Origin: Bacillus sp. FJAT-49711
GTDB taxonomy: Bacteria; Bacillota; Bacilli; Bacillales; Bacillaceae_C
Length of the DNA stretch: 64,000 bases
Assembly: GCF_018343715.1 (NCBI RefSeq)
Contig: NZ_JAGYPL010000003.1
Coordinates: forward strand, 627,784-691,783
Direction: 5' to 3'
The notes beneath the pieces are model-generated. The model was not told the DNA's origin, ran no database searches, and worked only from the letters and a program-made list of their open reading frames with translations. Every line of letters starts with the position of its first letter. Position 1 is the stretch's first letter. Below, in pieces: positions 36,582 through 44,711 of this stretch. The position numbers were made by a program, and so were the translations under genes.

Positions 36582-37313
36582 TTATGTATTTGAATACTCT
36601 GCCTCTTCCAACTTCTTCATGGCCTCCATTGCCACAAGCAAATGTTTCTCTTCGGGTTTGGAGGTAAAAAGAAGATATTGTGCAGCTTTTCCGATAGCCA
36701 ATACTGCATCCCAGAGTATTTTCGGTTCAGTTTTCCATAGTTCGAAACCAATGCTACAGGAAATAAAAAACACCCAAGATGCATTGCCAAACACCATCAT
36801 TAGCAAAAAGAAACAGATGACAATGGAGATCACTAGATTTGTACCACAATCTTTATGTATCCTCGGCTGCTTTTTTACCTTTTCTAGTGTTAGGTGTGGA
36901 TCTTTCACATAAGCATGGTAGACCATATGCTCCGCTCCGTGAAGTCTTCCCATTTCAGTTGCTTTTATAATTAAGCTGGCTATGACCAGAAACGACAGTA
37001 CCACCACCAGAGTATTCATATTGATATTATGCAAAAAAGAATCATTTCCTTTTTCATTGAAGAAAAACTCTAAGAGAAACAAAGCTACCACTGTAGCTAA
37101 GTATAGCTTCCAATATTCGATGATGATTTCAAAAAACATAGCATAAACACGAATAAAAGGAATTTTGGAAAGTATGTCTGTTATTTTCATATGCTCCTTT
37201 TTTTGTCTAATCTCAGTTGTGATTTTTCCATCCTTTAACTTGGATATGGATTCATATTTCTCTCCGGTAAAACTTACAGAGTTAAATCCAGCTCTTCCTC
37301 CAAGTATTCTCAC
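36582..37313 (-). CDS. DUF1385 membrane protein (YqhQ-like)
   Basis: The 243-aa protein has several membrane helices and the DUF1385 signature GAEHMVYHAY with PRIHKDCGTNLV. The His/Glu pattern (EH, H, C) suggests metal binding. Bacillus YqhQ is a housekeeping relative; this copy is a shorter, accessory version in a gene-poor part of the island. Function of the family is unknown. Confidence 0.8.
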   Translation of the reverse strand: MRILGGRAGFNSVSFTGEKYESISKLKDGKITTEIRQKKEHMKITDILSKIPFIRVYAMFFEIIIEYWKLYLATVVALFLLEFFFNEKGNDSFLHNINMNTLVVVLSFLVIASLIIKATEMGRLHGAEHMVYHAYVKDPHLTLEKVKKQPRIHKDCGTNLVISIVICFFLLMMVFGNASWVFFISCSIGFELWKTEPKILWDAVLAIGKAAQYLLFTSKPEEKHLLVAMEAMKKLEEAEYSNT

Positions 37314-37409
37314 ATTGCATCTCCCCTAATAGCTATAACAGCAATCATTGTATAAACTATATTTCAGCTTCAATATTCCTTTTTCATTAACCTCTGTCTC
37401 CCTCTACCA

Positions 37410-37470
37410 GTGACTATTGTCAAAAGCAAATAAAAAAGCCCGCACTTCCCTGATTGAAAGAATGCGAGCA
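37410..37470 (-). terminator. terminator inside a repeated sequence, copy 2
   Basis: GACTATTGTCAA, then AAATAAAAAAGCCCGCA and a partly matching stem (GCCCGCA / TGCGAGC) recall the sequence at 35944-35998. Confidence 0.55.
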
Positions 37471-37567
37471 TTGATCATGGTATGGAATTTTTTTGAATAA
37501 ATATTTTGGAGTCATCGTTTTTCCCACTTTCCTCTCTGTTATAAATAGTCGGTTGAACTTTGATAAA

Positions 37568-37903
37568 TTAATTGCGATTCTTCAGACGTTGCAATTCATT
37601 TAAGAGTATCTGATTTTCAGCACGTAACCTCTTTGTGCTTTCAAATTCTTCTACAGTCGTTATTTTCCTATTTCTTTTAGTTTCATCATGTGAAACTTCT
37701 TGCTGAGGGGAAACCAAAATGCTTAGCCCAAGGTCCTCACCATAATCCCACATTTTGACCCACGGATATGTATTAGGCGGCAGATGAAAGACACGTTCTT
37801 CCAAAGGCTTAATGACATTCATATCACATTCGGTTCCATGGATTTCGGTAGCAGGGTGTATGCTTATCTCTCTGCCGGTATCATTGTAATACACAAACTT
37901 CAA
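37568..37903 (-). CDS. hypothetical protein with C-terminal coiled coil (111 aa)
   Basis: Begins MKFVYYNDTGREISIHPATE with beta-strand character (PPNTYPWVKMWDYGEDLGLS), then a coiled-coil end (FESTKRLRAENQILLNELQR). It follows the excisionase-like gene by 24 bp and is probably co-transcribed. Such pairs occur in phages and plasmids; the function is unknown. Confidence 0.65.
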   Translation of the reverse strand: MKFVYYNDTGREISIHPATEIHGTECDMNVIKPLEERVFHLPPNTYPWVKMWDYGEDLGLSILVSPQQEVSHDETKRNRKITTVEEFESTKRLRAENQILLNELQRLKNRN

Positions 37904-37927
37904 TGGCTTCGCCTTCTTTGCAGGGAC

Positions 37928-38194
37928 TTATGTTTCTTCTCCATATTGGGCATTGAATTCATTTAGGTGCTGTTCAAAAGCCTTCCGCTTTCTTGCTTCT
38001 TCAAGGGAAATTTTAAAATATTTTTTCGGAATACGCCAACAGCCTCCAGTTTTTACGGCATCTGGGTATTTCCCTTTTTCACTCCAACGTCGTATGGTTT
38101 GATCGGATACACCGACAATTTCAGCGGCTTCAAGTGTAGTATAACTCTTCGTATAGTCCTCTTCTTCCCGCATTGGTATGTGTTCTTGAATCAT
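37928..38194 (-). CDS. MerR/excisionase-like DNA-binding protein
   Basis: The 88-aa protein has a MerR-like helix-turn-helix: YTTLEAAEIVGVSDQTIRRW, SEKGKYPDAVKTGGCWRIPK. ATG 38194 has GGAGGTG at the right distance. Proteins of this type act as recombination directionality factors (Xis) or as regulators; the island's tyrosine recombinase is 18 kb away, so a link is only a possibility. Confidence 0.8.
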   Translation of the reverse strand: MIQEHIPMREEEDYTKSYTTLEAAEIVGVSDQTIRRWSEKGKYPDAVKTGGCWRIPKKYFKISLEEARKRKAFEQHLNEFNAQYGEET

Positions 38195-38314
38195 TCGAAT
38201 ACACCTCCTAATCATAGTATATTCAATTCAGTGTTGGGTAAACAACAGCTATTATCAAAGGAAAAATAGACAAAATGGATTATGAAAGGTTGAAGAAAGA
38301 CAATACGAAAAAAG

Positions 38315-38430
38315 ATGAAATGTATCATTTTCGGGATGGTGTTACAGTTAGGAAACACACTGAATAGAGAGTATATAATCATGCAGATCAGTATGATAGA
38401 GTATAACCATTACATATTCAGTGTGTCTCT
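38315..38430 (+). mobile_element. Tn7-like right-end module 4 (truncated)
   Basis: GAAATGTATCATTTTCGGGA then GTTACAGTTAGGAAAC at 38341-38356 and ACTGAATAGAGAGTA, close to the module at 51.2 kb (shared ATCATGCAGATNA stretch). The palindrome and outer sites are missing. The surrounding 38215-38590 holds no gene. Confidence 0.6.
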
Positions 38431-38592
38431 CCTTTTCTGTCGAGTTCTCCGATTGACAGAATAAAAGTAAATTCTTTAGGCTGTTTTCGCAAAGATTGTT
38501 GCTTTCTTGACCATATCCAATAAAGGTTATTAGTGGTTTAAGGAGACGTTCGAGTATGTGGAAAGAAGTAAATGAAGAGTTCAGCGAATAAA

Positions 38593-38988
38593 TTACTCTT
38601 CTTTTATATCCAGGTTTGTATAAAAGTTATCGACAATTAGGAAAATATCGGGTTCTGTATGGTAATAGTGGTCATTTATTTGTGTTAAACCGAATGAAAA
38701 ATCATCTACTCCGTTTTGATAAAGACCAATAGCATAATTAAATCCACTTCTTGCCTCTTGGTTTTCATCAGGAATAAACTTAATGTCTTTTATTTCACTT
38801 AGGAAACTTTCTATAGTTTTTTTATCTTCAATTGTCTTTTTGTATCCTGTGTTTCCATCCAATATCACTATTTTAGATACTTTATTTATGTCCCCTTCAT
38901 AAAATTGGGTTAATGTTTTCGTCTCCAAGCCACATCCAGTTAAAATAACGAAGGAAAAAACAAAAATGAATACAACTAAACGTCTCAA
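38593..38988 (-). CDS. small lipoprotein (131 aa)
   Basis: Signal peptide with lipobox (FVFSFVILTGCGLETK). The mature part is acidic (YEGDINKVSKIVILDGNTGY) and resembles the many small secreted lipoproteins of Bacillales. It would be anchored to the outer face of the membrane. Function unknown. Confidence 0.75.
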   Translation of the reverse strand: MRRLVVFIFVFSFVILTGCGLETKTLTQFYEGDINKVSKIVILDGNTGYKKTIEDKKTIESFLSEIKDIKFIPDENQEARSGFNYAIGLYQNGVDDFSFGLTQINDHYYHTEPDIFLIVDNFYTNLDIKEE

Positions 38989-38989
38989 T

Positions 38990-39610
38990 ATAAAACATCC
39001 CCTTTTATGTTCAGTCTTTTGAGTATCAGTTATAACAATATTAACAGACTATTCAAACATCGGGAATGTATTATTAAAAAAAACAATTTTTGGAAAACAG
39101 CCATTCTTTAAAAGTAAAAATTTGGAATCTAAACCACATGTCTACCTAAATAGGGCGTGAATGAAAATACTTGCCCTTCCCCCTCATCATTAGGCATTTA
39201 TAGAGTGTTGCAACGAGTTCATCACTCTTTAACCTATATAGATAGACAAATCTACTAATAAATTGCTCCAAGTACACCCTAATTTTGTAGACATATATCC
39301 TTTTACCCTAAAAAGGTAGACATATAGTTGAGAAACACATAAATACCTTCCTCTCCAGACCCTAAGTAAGTAGACATATGACCATATCTCTTATTCTTAA
39401 CCGCCCCAATTCCCCCAAAATACCTGTCCCTCTTTCCACTCCCGATGACCAGGGGATTAACAGCAAACACTTTTCTAACAAAGGAAATAAAATATAGAGC
39501 TACTCAATATAGCTACCTAAATAAGCTGTAATTAATATACTCGCCCGTCACAGCACGATATCATTAATCATTTTCAGCATATCTCCAACCAATCATCACT
39601 CTTAGCCATT
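38990..39610. repeat. gene-free stretch with repeated GTAGACATAT motifs
   Basis: GTAGACATAT occurs at 39287-39296, 39316-39325 and 39370-39379, with a related inverted TGTCTACC at 39139 and ATAGACAAAT near 39242. CTTGCCC/CTCGCCCGT boxes are at about 39170 and 39540. It could be the end of a different transposon or a protein-binding array. No gene is seen. Confidence 0.5.
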
Positions 39611-39613
39611 TAT

Positions 39614-39799
39614 TTGGAGAAACTATATACAGAAACCCTCTTTTTGTTTATTACTTCTGTTCCATTATTAGGGATTAATGGTACTATATTACTATTATGT
39701 AATTACTTTATGAAAAAAAGAACTAAAAAGTTGTCCATTGACTTTAATGATTTGAGGAATGAAATTCAGTTGTTTTATATAAACATTGATGGTATCTAA
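39614..39799 (+). CDS. small membrane protein (61 aa)
   Basis: TTG start within a weak context. The first half is a membrane helix (LFLFITSVPLLGINGTILLL), followed by a charged cytoplasmic tail (KKRTKKLSIDFNDLRNEIQL). Its end overlaps the next small gene, which supports translation. No known family. Confidence 0.45.
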   Translation: MEKLYTETLFLFITSVPLLGINGTILLLCNYFMKKRTKKLSIDFNDLRNEIQLFYINIDGI

Positions 39800-39917
39800 C
39801 CCGAAAAACGAAGAAAAAGCTAGAAATGAATGCATTGAAATCCTTAATAATCTAGTTATTGATAAGTCAAAATCAGATGTTCAGAAGCTATTGAACGATA
39901 TCAATAAGGTATTATAA
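39789..39917 (+). CDS. small helical protein (42 aa)
   Basis: ATG 39789 lies inside the last codons of the gene before it and reads MVSNPKNEEKARNECIEILN, then LLNDINKVL to a stop at 39915-39917. Overlap suggests coupled translation. With the GIY-YIG-like gene 26 bp downstream it makes a likely three-gene operon. Confidence 0.45.
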   Translation: MVSNPKNEEKARNECIEILNNLVIDKSKSDVQKLLNDINKVL

Positions 39918-39943
39918 AAAACAATCTACTACGGGAGCAAAAT

Positions 39944-40453
39944 ATGGAAATCAGAACAATAAAATTAATCCAAATTGATTGGCAAGGTCCATTTTCTTTA
40001 GATGAATTAAACCAATTAAACGATATTTACCATGACTACGGCATCTATCAAATATACGGAAAACATACCGTTTACGGAAAAGATGTCTTGCTTTACATAG
40101 GAAAGGCAGATCAACAAACGATCGGCAAGCGAGTATCGCAAGAAAACTGGTGGGATACAAATGATTCGGGGCATCTCAAAATCTATGCAGGACGACTAGC
40201 AGGAGAAAGCACTCCTGAAGAAGATATGTGGTCGAAAGAGATTGAGCTGGCCGAGAAACTATTGATTAACGTACACAAGCCTGCATATAATTCTAAAAGT
40301 CTTAGTTCTATTCCTGATTTTGAATTACAAGATATCCATATATTAAATTGGGGAGATTATCGGGATTTGCTTCCCGAAGTTTCGGGGCTACGATGGACAA
40401 GCAAATTAGACCATGTTGAATATGACACATATAGGATTGTTGTTACAGAGTAG
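39944..40453 (+). CDS. GIY-YIG-like domain protein (169 aa)
   Basis: The protein has YGIYQIYGKHTVYG followed by DVLLYIGKADQQTIGKRV, the two strands of a GIY-YIG fold, then an Arg/Glu region (EIELAEKLLINVHKPAYN) with the family's ending NxK/NSK. GIY-YIG proteins are nucleases or nucleic-acid binders. The usual catalytic Arg follows in IGKRV. The role of this stand-alone form is unknown. Confidence 0.7.
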   Translation: MEIRTIKLIQIDWQGPFSLDELNQLNDIYHDYGIYQIYGKHTVYGKDVLLYIGKADQQTIGKRVSQENWWDTNDSGHLKIYAGRLAGESTPEEDMWSKEIELAEKLLINVHKPAYNSKSLSSIPDFELQDIHILNWGDYRDLLPEVSGLRWTSKLDHVEYDTYRIVVTE

Positions 40454-40527
40454 TATGATACCAAGGCATTCCTATTAAGTGTTGTTCCTAACCATATAAA
40501 AAAGGATAAAAGATAAATTCCAAAGGT

Positions 40528-40562
40528 TAGAAGTGTCCTTCAATTGACACTTTTATCCTTTC
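40528..40562 (+). terminator. terminator after the GIY-YIG-like gene
   Basis: AAGTGTC and GACACTT form a stem around CTTCAATT, followed by TTATCCTTTC. A longer alternative pairing GGATAAAAG / CTTTTATCC spans 40504-40560, so mutually exclusive structures ahead of the TraX-like gene are possible. Confidence 0.6.
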
Positions 40563-40586
40563 AACAATAAATTTGGAGATCTTCAT

Positions 40587-41372
40587 ATGACGACTACTTT
40601 CCTTAAATTAATAGCTGTAGCATCTATGCTTATAGATCATACAGGACATTTCATCCCTAATACCCCGGAATATTTAAGGTATATTGGTAGATTAGCTGCT
40701 CCCATCTTTATCTATTTTGTTGGAATCGGGTACAGAAAAACTTCCGACAAAAAGAAATACTTGTTGCGTTTATATGTTGCATCTGTTGTGATGGCCTTTA
40801 TTAATTTAATCATTAATCATTTTTATATTGATTCAGGGGACATTATTGCAAACAATTTCTTTTCAACATTATTTTTAATTGTGTTGTCTATTCACATTGT
40901 AGAAAAAAAACAAGCAAAACTTTTTGTGTATTTTATTTTATGGCAACTAACTAGCACCTTTCTATTAGTGCTTTTGGACCTAGAGTATATAGTTATAGTT
41001 AAGCAACATATATACGCAACTTCTCTTTTTTTGGCCACTATTTCGGGAAATATCTTTGTTGCCGAAGGTGGATTTTTCTTGGTCATGTTCGGTGTGTTGC
41101 TTTATTACAGCAATAATAAAATACGGCTTACTATAGCGTATAGCCTGTTTACTATATTCCTGTCTATTGGTACCAAAATGTGGGCATGGCAGTGGGATAA
41201 TCCCTTATCAAAGTTTTTTCCATTTGCTGATTACCAATGGATGATGATTGGTGCTTTACCTCTATTATTGCTTTACAATGGAAAAAGGGGTGTTGGATTA
41301 AAATACTTCTTTTATTTTTTCTACCCTATTCATATTATTATTCTTTATTTTATTGGAGAAAGTCTTCGCTAA
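40587..41372 (+). CDS. TraX-like membrane protein
   Basis: The 261-aa protein starts FLKLIAVASMLIDHTGHFIP and contains YIGRLAAPIFIYFVGIGY, the conserved N-terminal signature of the TraX family, with about eight membrane helices. TraX acetylates F pilin in E. coli; in Firmicutes the family is widespread and the substrate unknown. It lies alone between terminators. Confidence 0.85.
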   Translation: MTTTFLKLIAVASMLIDHTGHFIPNTPEYLRYIGRLAAPIFIYFVGIGYRKTSDKKKYLLRLYVASVVMAFINLIINHFYIDSGDIIANNFFSTLFLIVLSIHIVEKKQAKLFVYFILWQLTSTFLLVLLDLEYIVIVKQHIYATSLFLATISGNIFVAEGGFFLVMFGVLLYYSNNKIRLTIAYSLFTIFLSIGTKMWAWQWDNPLSKFFPFADYQWMMIGALPLLLLYNGKRGVGLKYFFYFFYPIHIIILYFIGESLR

Positions 41373-41396
41373 CTTTGTTCTCAATATATATTTTTC

Positions 41397-41425
41397 AAAA
41401 AACACCTGCTGAGTAGGTGTTTTTC
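41397..41425 (+). terminator. terminator of the TraX-like gene
   Basis: AAAAACACCT and AGGTGTTTTT form a 10-bp stem with a 7-nt loop, followed by a T run. Confidence 0.85.
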
Positions 41426-41559
41426 TCAACCATAATGAAGACTACCACTTGTTTAAACCATCTCAAAGGCTTTTTGGCCAGATTCTAGTTAATTAAGTAT
41501 GTTTTTTCGATCTCACTTCTTAACTATTTACTAAGCAATTTTCGTGGCTAATATCAGTA

Positions 41560-41890
41560 TTTGCAAAACCATCCTATTTAAGAAACTGGTGCCTTAATCA
41601 TTCTTATTACTAGCACTCTATGTATGCCATAGCCTTTAGGATAAATCCAAATGTGCTAATCAAGGGTCTTTGCTTTATAAACTTTAATCCCTTAACTATT
41701 TTTGAAGTATTATAGGGTTATGTTTCGGTCATCGTGTTTTTTCAGAGTTATAGAATTGTAAAGTACTGTACGAGTACCGAATACGGTCTTTATCTTTTTC
41801 CATCATATTAAATTTTTTCATTCGGTCTCCATAGAGGTCTTTATCGGGTTCCAAAACAGACTGAATGAAGAAACTTTGATTTTTTTTAGC
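41560..41890 (+). repeat. dispersed repeat B, long copy 2
   Basis: Counterpart of 36180-36560: GTATTATAGGGTTATGTTTC at about 41708, AATACGGTCTTTATCTTTT at about 41783, AGAGGTCTTTATCGGG at about 41832. It fills the gap after the TraX-like gene; no gene is seen. Confidence 0.65.
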
Positions 41891-41965
41891 AAAAGGAAGA
41901 ATTATATGTAAAAAACAAATTCATTACTAGACTTTGTATAATGGAGACAGTAAAACATACGTAAT

Positions 41966-42394
41966 TTACTCGATTCTATTCTCTTCCTCATTTTCATGCC
42001 ACTCAAAAATATCGTTTTCAAAGTTATGTTCCACCACATGCCATGTAGGAACGTCAGGTATCCAATCATATATAGCTACTAAGTTGTTTTGTCTAAGTTC
42101 TTCAACTTTTTGCTCAACATAATCCTCTTCAACAAAAAACTCACAAGTACCCGAGGCATAAAAAAACCCATCTCGATAAAAACTAAACTTTATCTCTACA
42201 AAATAAATACTATCGCCCTGATCACCTGAAAATTCCCTAATTGTGTACTCATATTTCCTTTCTTCATTTTTTAATGAATTTATCCGATATTCTATTGGTG
42301 TTTCCCATTTTCGTAAGGGAATAGGTCGTTGCTCCGTTATAATCGCTTCAGCTTCTTTGTAAATTTCTCCATAGGTTCCACCCTTTAATCCCAA
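41966..42394 (-). CDS. hypothetical protein (about 142 aa)
   Basis: A soluble acidic protein with FSGDQGDSIYFVEIKFSFYR and AIYDWIPDVPTWHVVEHNFE. The frame is open upstream of the TTG at 42394 as far as a stop near 42438, with GGAGGAG in between but no ATG, GTG or TTG after it, so the true start may be the TTG or the 5' end may be damaged. No family recognised. Confidence 0.5.
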   Translation of the reverse strand: MGLKGGTYGEIYKEAEAIITEQRPIPLRKWETPIEYRINSLKNEERKYEYTIREFSGDQGDSIYFVEIKFSFYRDGFFYASGTCEFFVEEDYVEQKVEELRQNNLVAIYDWIPDVPTWHVVEHNFENDIFEWHENEEENRIE

Positions 42395-42487
42395 AACCCA
42401 CTTATCTCCCGCTTGATAAATTTGCGATTTTCTCTCCTCCGTCTTTCAAATTATTAAAAAATATTCTCGTTTACTCCGTTACTACGA

Positions 42488-42530
42488 CTCTTCGACATAT
42501 TGTGCAAAATACCTTCCTTTATTTTTCAGT
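42488..42530 (+). repeat. sequence shared with 12121-12168
   Basis: ACTCTTCGACATATTGTGCA then AAATACC matches the stretch before the module at 12.17 kb. Here it lies just upstream of an SOS-type promoter. Confidence 0.5.
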
Positions 42531-42559
42531 TGCATAACAAACACACGTTCGCATATAAT
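42530..42559 (+). promoter_or_regulatory. SOS promoter with LexA box upstream of the yolD pair
   Basis: -35 TTGCAT (42530-42535) and -10 TATAAT (42554-42559) are 18 bp apart. Between them CAAACACACGTTCG (42538-42551) matches the Gram-positive LexA box CGAAC-N4-GTTCG with one mismatch, so LexA would block the promoter until DNA damage. Confidence 0.8.
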
Positions 42560-42589
42560 AAATAAAAACATTTGTTCGGAGTGATTGTT

Positions 42590-42805
42590 ATGAAAGGTAT
42601 CATCAACCGTGCATCAGGAACGGAACAAAAACTTGAGTTAATTTATATTAACAACGACAACCAAATATCACATCGTGTCATTAAAGTTCTGGCGGTTACT
42701 GATCATATGGTAAAAGCCTATTGCTACACTAAACGACAATTTCGTTCATTCAAAGTAGAAAATATCCTATCTGTTCGCATTTTTGGACAAAAGAGAGGTG
42801 CTTAA
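42590..42805 (+). CDS. small WYL-like protein (71 aa)
   Basis: ATG 42590 follows GGAGTGA. The beta-rich protein (ELIYINNDNQISHRVIKVLA, VKAYCYTKRQFRSFKVENIL) resembles the RFR-containing half of a WYL domain. Such small proteins precede yolD genes in Bacillus. It shares an SOS promoter and operon with the YolD-like gene 2 bp downstream. Confidence 0.7.
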   Translation: MKGIINRASGTEQKLELIYINNDNQISHRVIKVLAVTDHMVKAYCYTKRQFRSFKVENILSVRIFGQKRGA

Positions 42806-42807
42806 TA

Positions 42808-43143
42808 ATGGATTTAAAAGACAGGGGAATGAAGAAGTGGCATGGTTTCTTTATGCCAGAGCATGTTTCATCCCTAAAAGAGATGAGGCACAATGATGAA
42901 AAAGTAAAGAAGCCTGTACTCGACGAAAATCAGTTGCAAGAAATAGATGAAACACTGCATGTTGCAATTGAAATTAATTCGCCCATTATTATAACTCTTT
43001 GGATAGATGGATTTTTCAATAAAAAAGAAGGGTTCCTTCATCATATTCATAACTTAGATCGATACGTGCGAATCGTTGACAACCTTGGGAATGCTAGTAA
43101 GATTGATTTCGAAAACATTATAAAAGTGGAAATTGCAGATTGA
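42808..43143 (+). CDS. YolD-like family protein
   Basis: The 111-aa protein has the YolD pattern DRGMKKWHGFFMPEHVSSLK and a C-terminal strand-rich half (NSPIIITLWIDGFFNKKEGF). In Bacillus, yolD genes accompany the UmuC-like polymerases UvrX/YqjW and are SOS-induced; here no polymerase follows, which makes it an orphan pair. RBS GAGGTG overlaps the end of the gene before. Confidence 0.85.
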   Translation: MDLKDRGMKKWHGFFMPEHVSSLKEMRHNDEKVKKPVLDENQLQEIDETLHVAIEINSPIIITLWIDGFFNKKEGFLHHIHNLDRYVRIVDNLGNASKIDFENIIKVEIAD

Positions 43144-43176
43144 ACAGCTTTTATCTTAGAAAGGTGAATACTAAAT

Positions 43177-43520
43177 GATGAAATGTATCAATTTTGGGAT
43201 GATGTTACAGTTAGGAAACTAACCAACCGGAAAGGATCGGAAACTCATCTATAGATTGAAAAAATGAGATAAAAGTCCATATTGGACAAGAAATTAAGGA
43301 CATATTGTACAATGGTAAAAAGATTGATACTGATACCAATCAAACGTTTGATTAATAAAAAAGAACCGTGAAGGACGTATCTTTAATACGCCTTCCGATT
43401 CATTCCGAACCATGACACAATTATCGTATCTCCCCTGTTCCTACGATTGCAAGTATAGATACTAAACAGTAGATATCGACTTTTTATCAGCAGCAATTCT
43501 TTATAAAGACCCGATCCCCA
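43177..43520 (+). mobile_element. Tn7-like right-end module 5
   Basis: GAAATGTATCAATTTTGGGA, GTTACAGTTAGGAAAC (43204-43219), AATCAAACGTTTGATT (43338-43353), GAACCGTGAAGGACGTA and a diverged outer end. It directly follows the yolD pair. The outer TnsB-type sites are not recognisable, so this end is probably dead. Confidence 0.65.
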
Positions 43521-43572
43521 GTTACTTTAGGTTAAAATCCTTTATAATTTCCATATAGTGAAAAACTCACGT

Positions 43573-44049
43573 TTATTCTAATGGCTTCTTAATGATATGT
43601 TTCCACTTTAGTGGTAATTCATATGTTTTTAGTTGTTTAAATCCTTCAAAGAAAACACTATTTTCACCTGACCCTGATATCGGTCCTTTTACTCTAAAGG
43701 TTATTTGGGCATCCATAACAGGTACATTTCCCCCTACAAAACCTGTTGCTTCAATAGTTATCATGAATTCAAAGTTATTAAAATTACCTACTCTTTTTAT
43801 TCTTACAATACGAATTAGTGAAGGTGAGGTGTTTAAAGTTTCTGTTAAGGAGTCTTTAGATTGATAGTGGCTATTAAGGGCTTCGTAAACATACGGACTG
43901 ATGAATCGCACCATTACATCGTGATACATTTCATTTTTAATCTGTTGATGCTGTACAGACTGGACATTAGTTTGATTTATGCTTTTTTCATTAACTATTT
44001 CGTTTCTTATAAAGGAAAAAAGAAAACAAAGTATCATTAATCTCTTCAT
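43573..44049 (-). CDS. DUF3888-like secreted protein
   Basis: The 158-aa protein begins with a signal-like stretch (MKRLMILCFLFSFIRNEI) and continues as a secreted domain: MVRFISPYVYEALNSHYQS, NNFEFMITIEATGFVGGNVP, DAQITFRVKGP. This layout is that of DUF3888 proteins, common in island regions of Bacillus and of unknown function. It is flanked by right-end modules on both sides. Confidence 0.65.
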   Translation of the reverse strand: MKRLMILCFLFSFIRNEIVNEKSINQTNVQSVQHQQIKNEMYHDVMVRFISPYVYEALNSHYQSKDSLTETLNTSPSLIRIVRIKRVGNFNNFEFMITIEATGFVGGNVPVMDAQITFRVKGPISGSGENSVFFEGFKQLKTYELPLKWKHIIKKPLE

Positions 44050-44113
44050 AAAAGAACCCCTTCTTATTTAGACTACGAATAGTTTGTGTAAAAAGGAGAT
44101 AAAAATAATGATA

Positions 44114-44540
44114 ACAACTGAAAACGGACAGGGCATCCCACGAATCCAGTATCTACAAGGGATTGGTGAAGTATTGGATAAAAAAAAGAACTGAATCACT
44201 ATTGGATCCAGCCTATAAGACTGCTAGCCAGCTACTTTTCCCGTTCCCTTTGCTGTTTGGAAATACACTATTTAACAGTGTGTACTGACTTTTAGAAGAA
44301 AGAAGAGGATTTAGCAGGGATACACCCATAATACAGACCCTCTTTTCCTCACTATGAAGGTAAGACCCTATTTATATATTCCTGCCAGTAGTCTTCAAAC
44401 GTTTGATTAACAACAAAACCGAGAAGGACGTGCCATAGGTACGCTTCTCCTTTTGAGCCATTACATAATTATTGTGTCTATATAATCCTTCCGGCTGCTT
44501 AGATACCAACTTATTTAAACAACAGATATTGAGGGAATGA
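44114..44540 (+). mobile_element. Tn7-like right-end modules 6a/6b (two diverged copies)
   Basis: First a type-B copy (CAAGGGATTGGTGAAGTATT, then GAACTGAATCACTATTGG and ATCCAGCCT, as at 4.2 and 49.6 kb), then a type-A copy with TTCAAACGTTTGATTAA (44394-44410), GAGAAGGACGTGCCATAGG and ATACCAACTTATTTAAACA. The start GATAACAAC equals the sequence at the glmS junction, though this may be chance. Confidence 0.55.
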
Positions 44541-44570
44541 GAATTTAGTAAGGAGACAATTGTAAGAAAA

Positions 44571-44605
44571 AGACTTTACTCCTTATTGAAGTAAAGCACC
44601 CGTTT
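44571..44605 (+). repeat. CCCGTT box repeat
   Basis: ATTGAAGTAAAGCACCCGTT TGTTTAAG is one of about nine short intergenic sequences with (C/T)GCCCGTTAGC or CACCCGTT cores, here before the DUF3231 gene. Confidence 0.5.
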
Positions 44606-44711
44606 GTTTAAGTGAAGTTGTTCGCAATCAGATTTGTTGTCGAGTAAAATAACATCTATAAAATTCATATCACTTACTAAGTTGGGAAACACTATCCAGG
44701 AGGTGATAAAT

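Noticed and set aside
19969-38200. Prophage
   Set aside because: Recombinase, Xre and excisionase-like genes are present but there are no capsid, terminase or tail genes.
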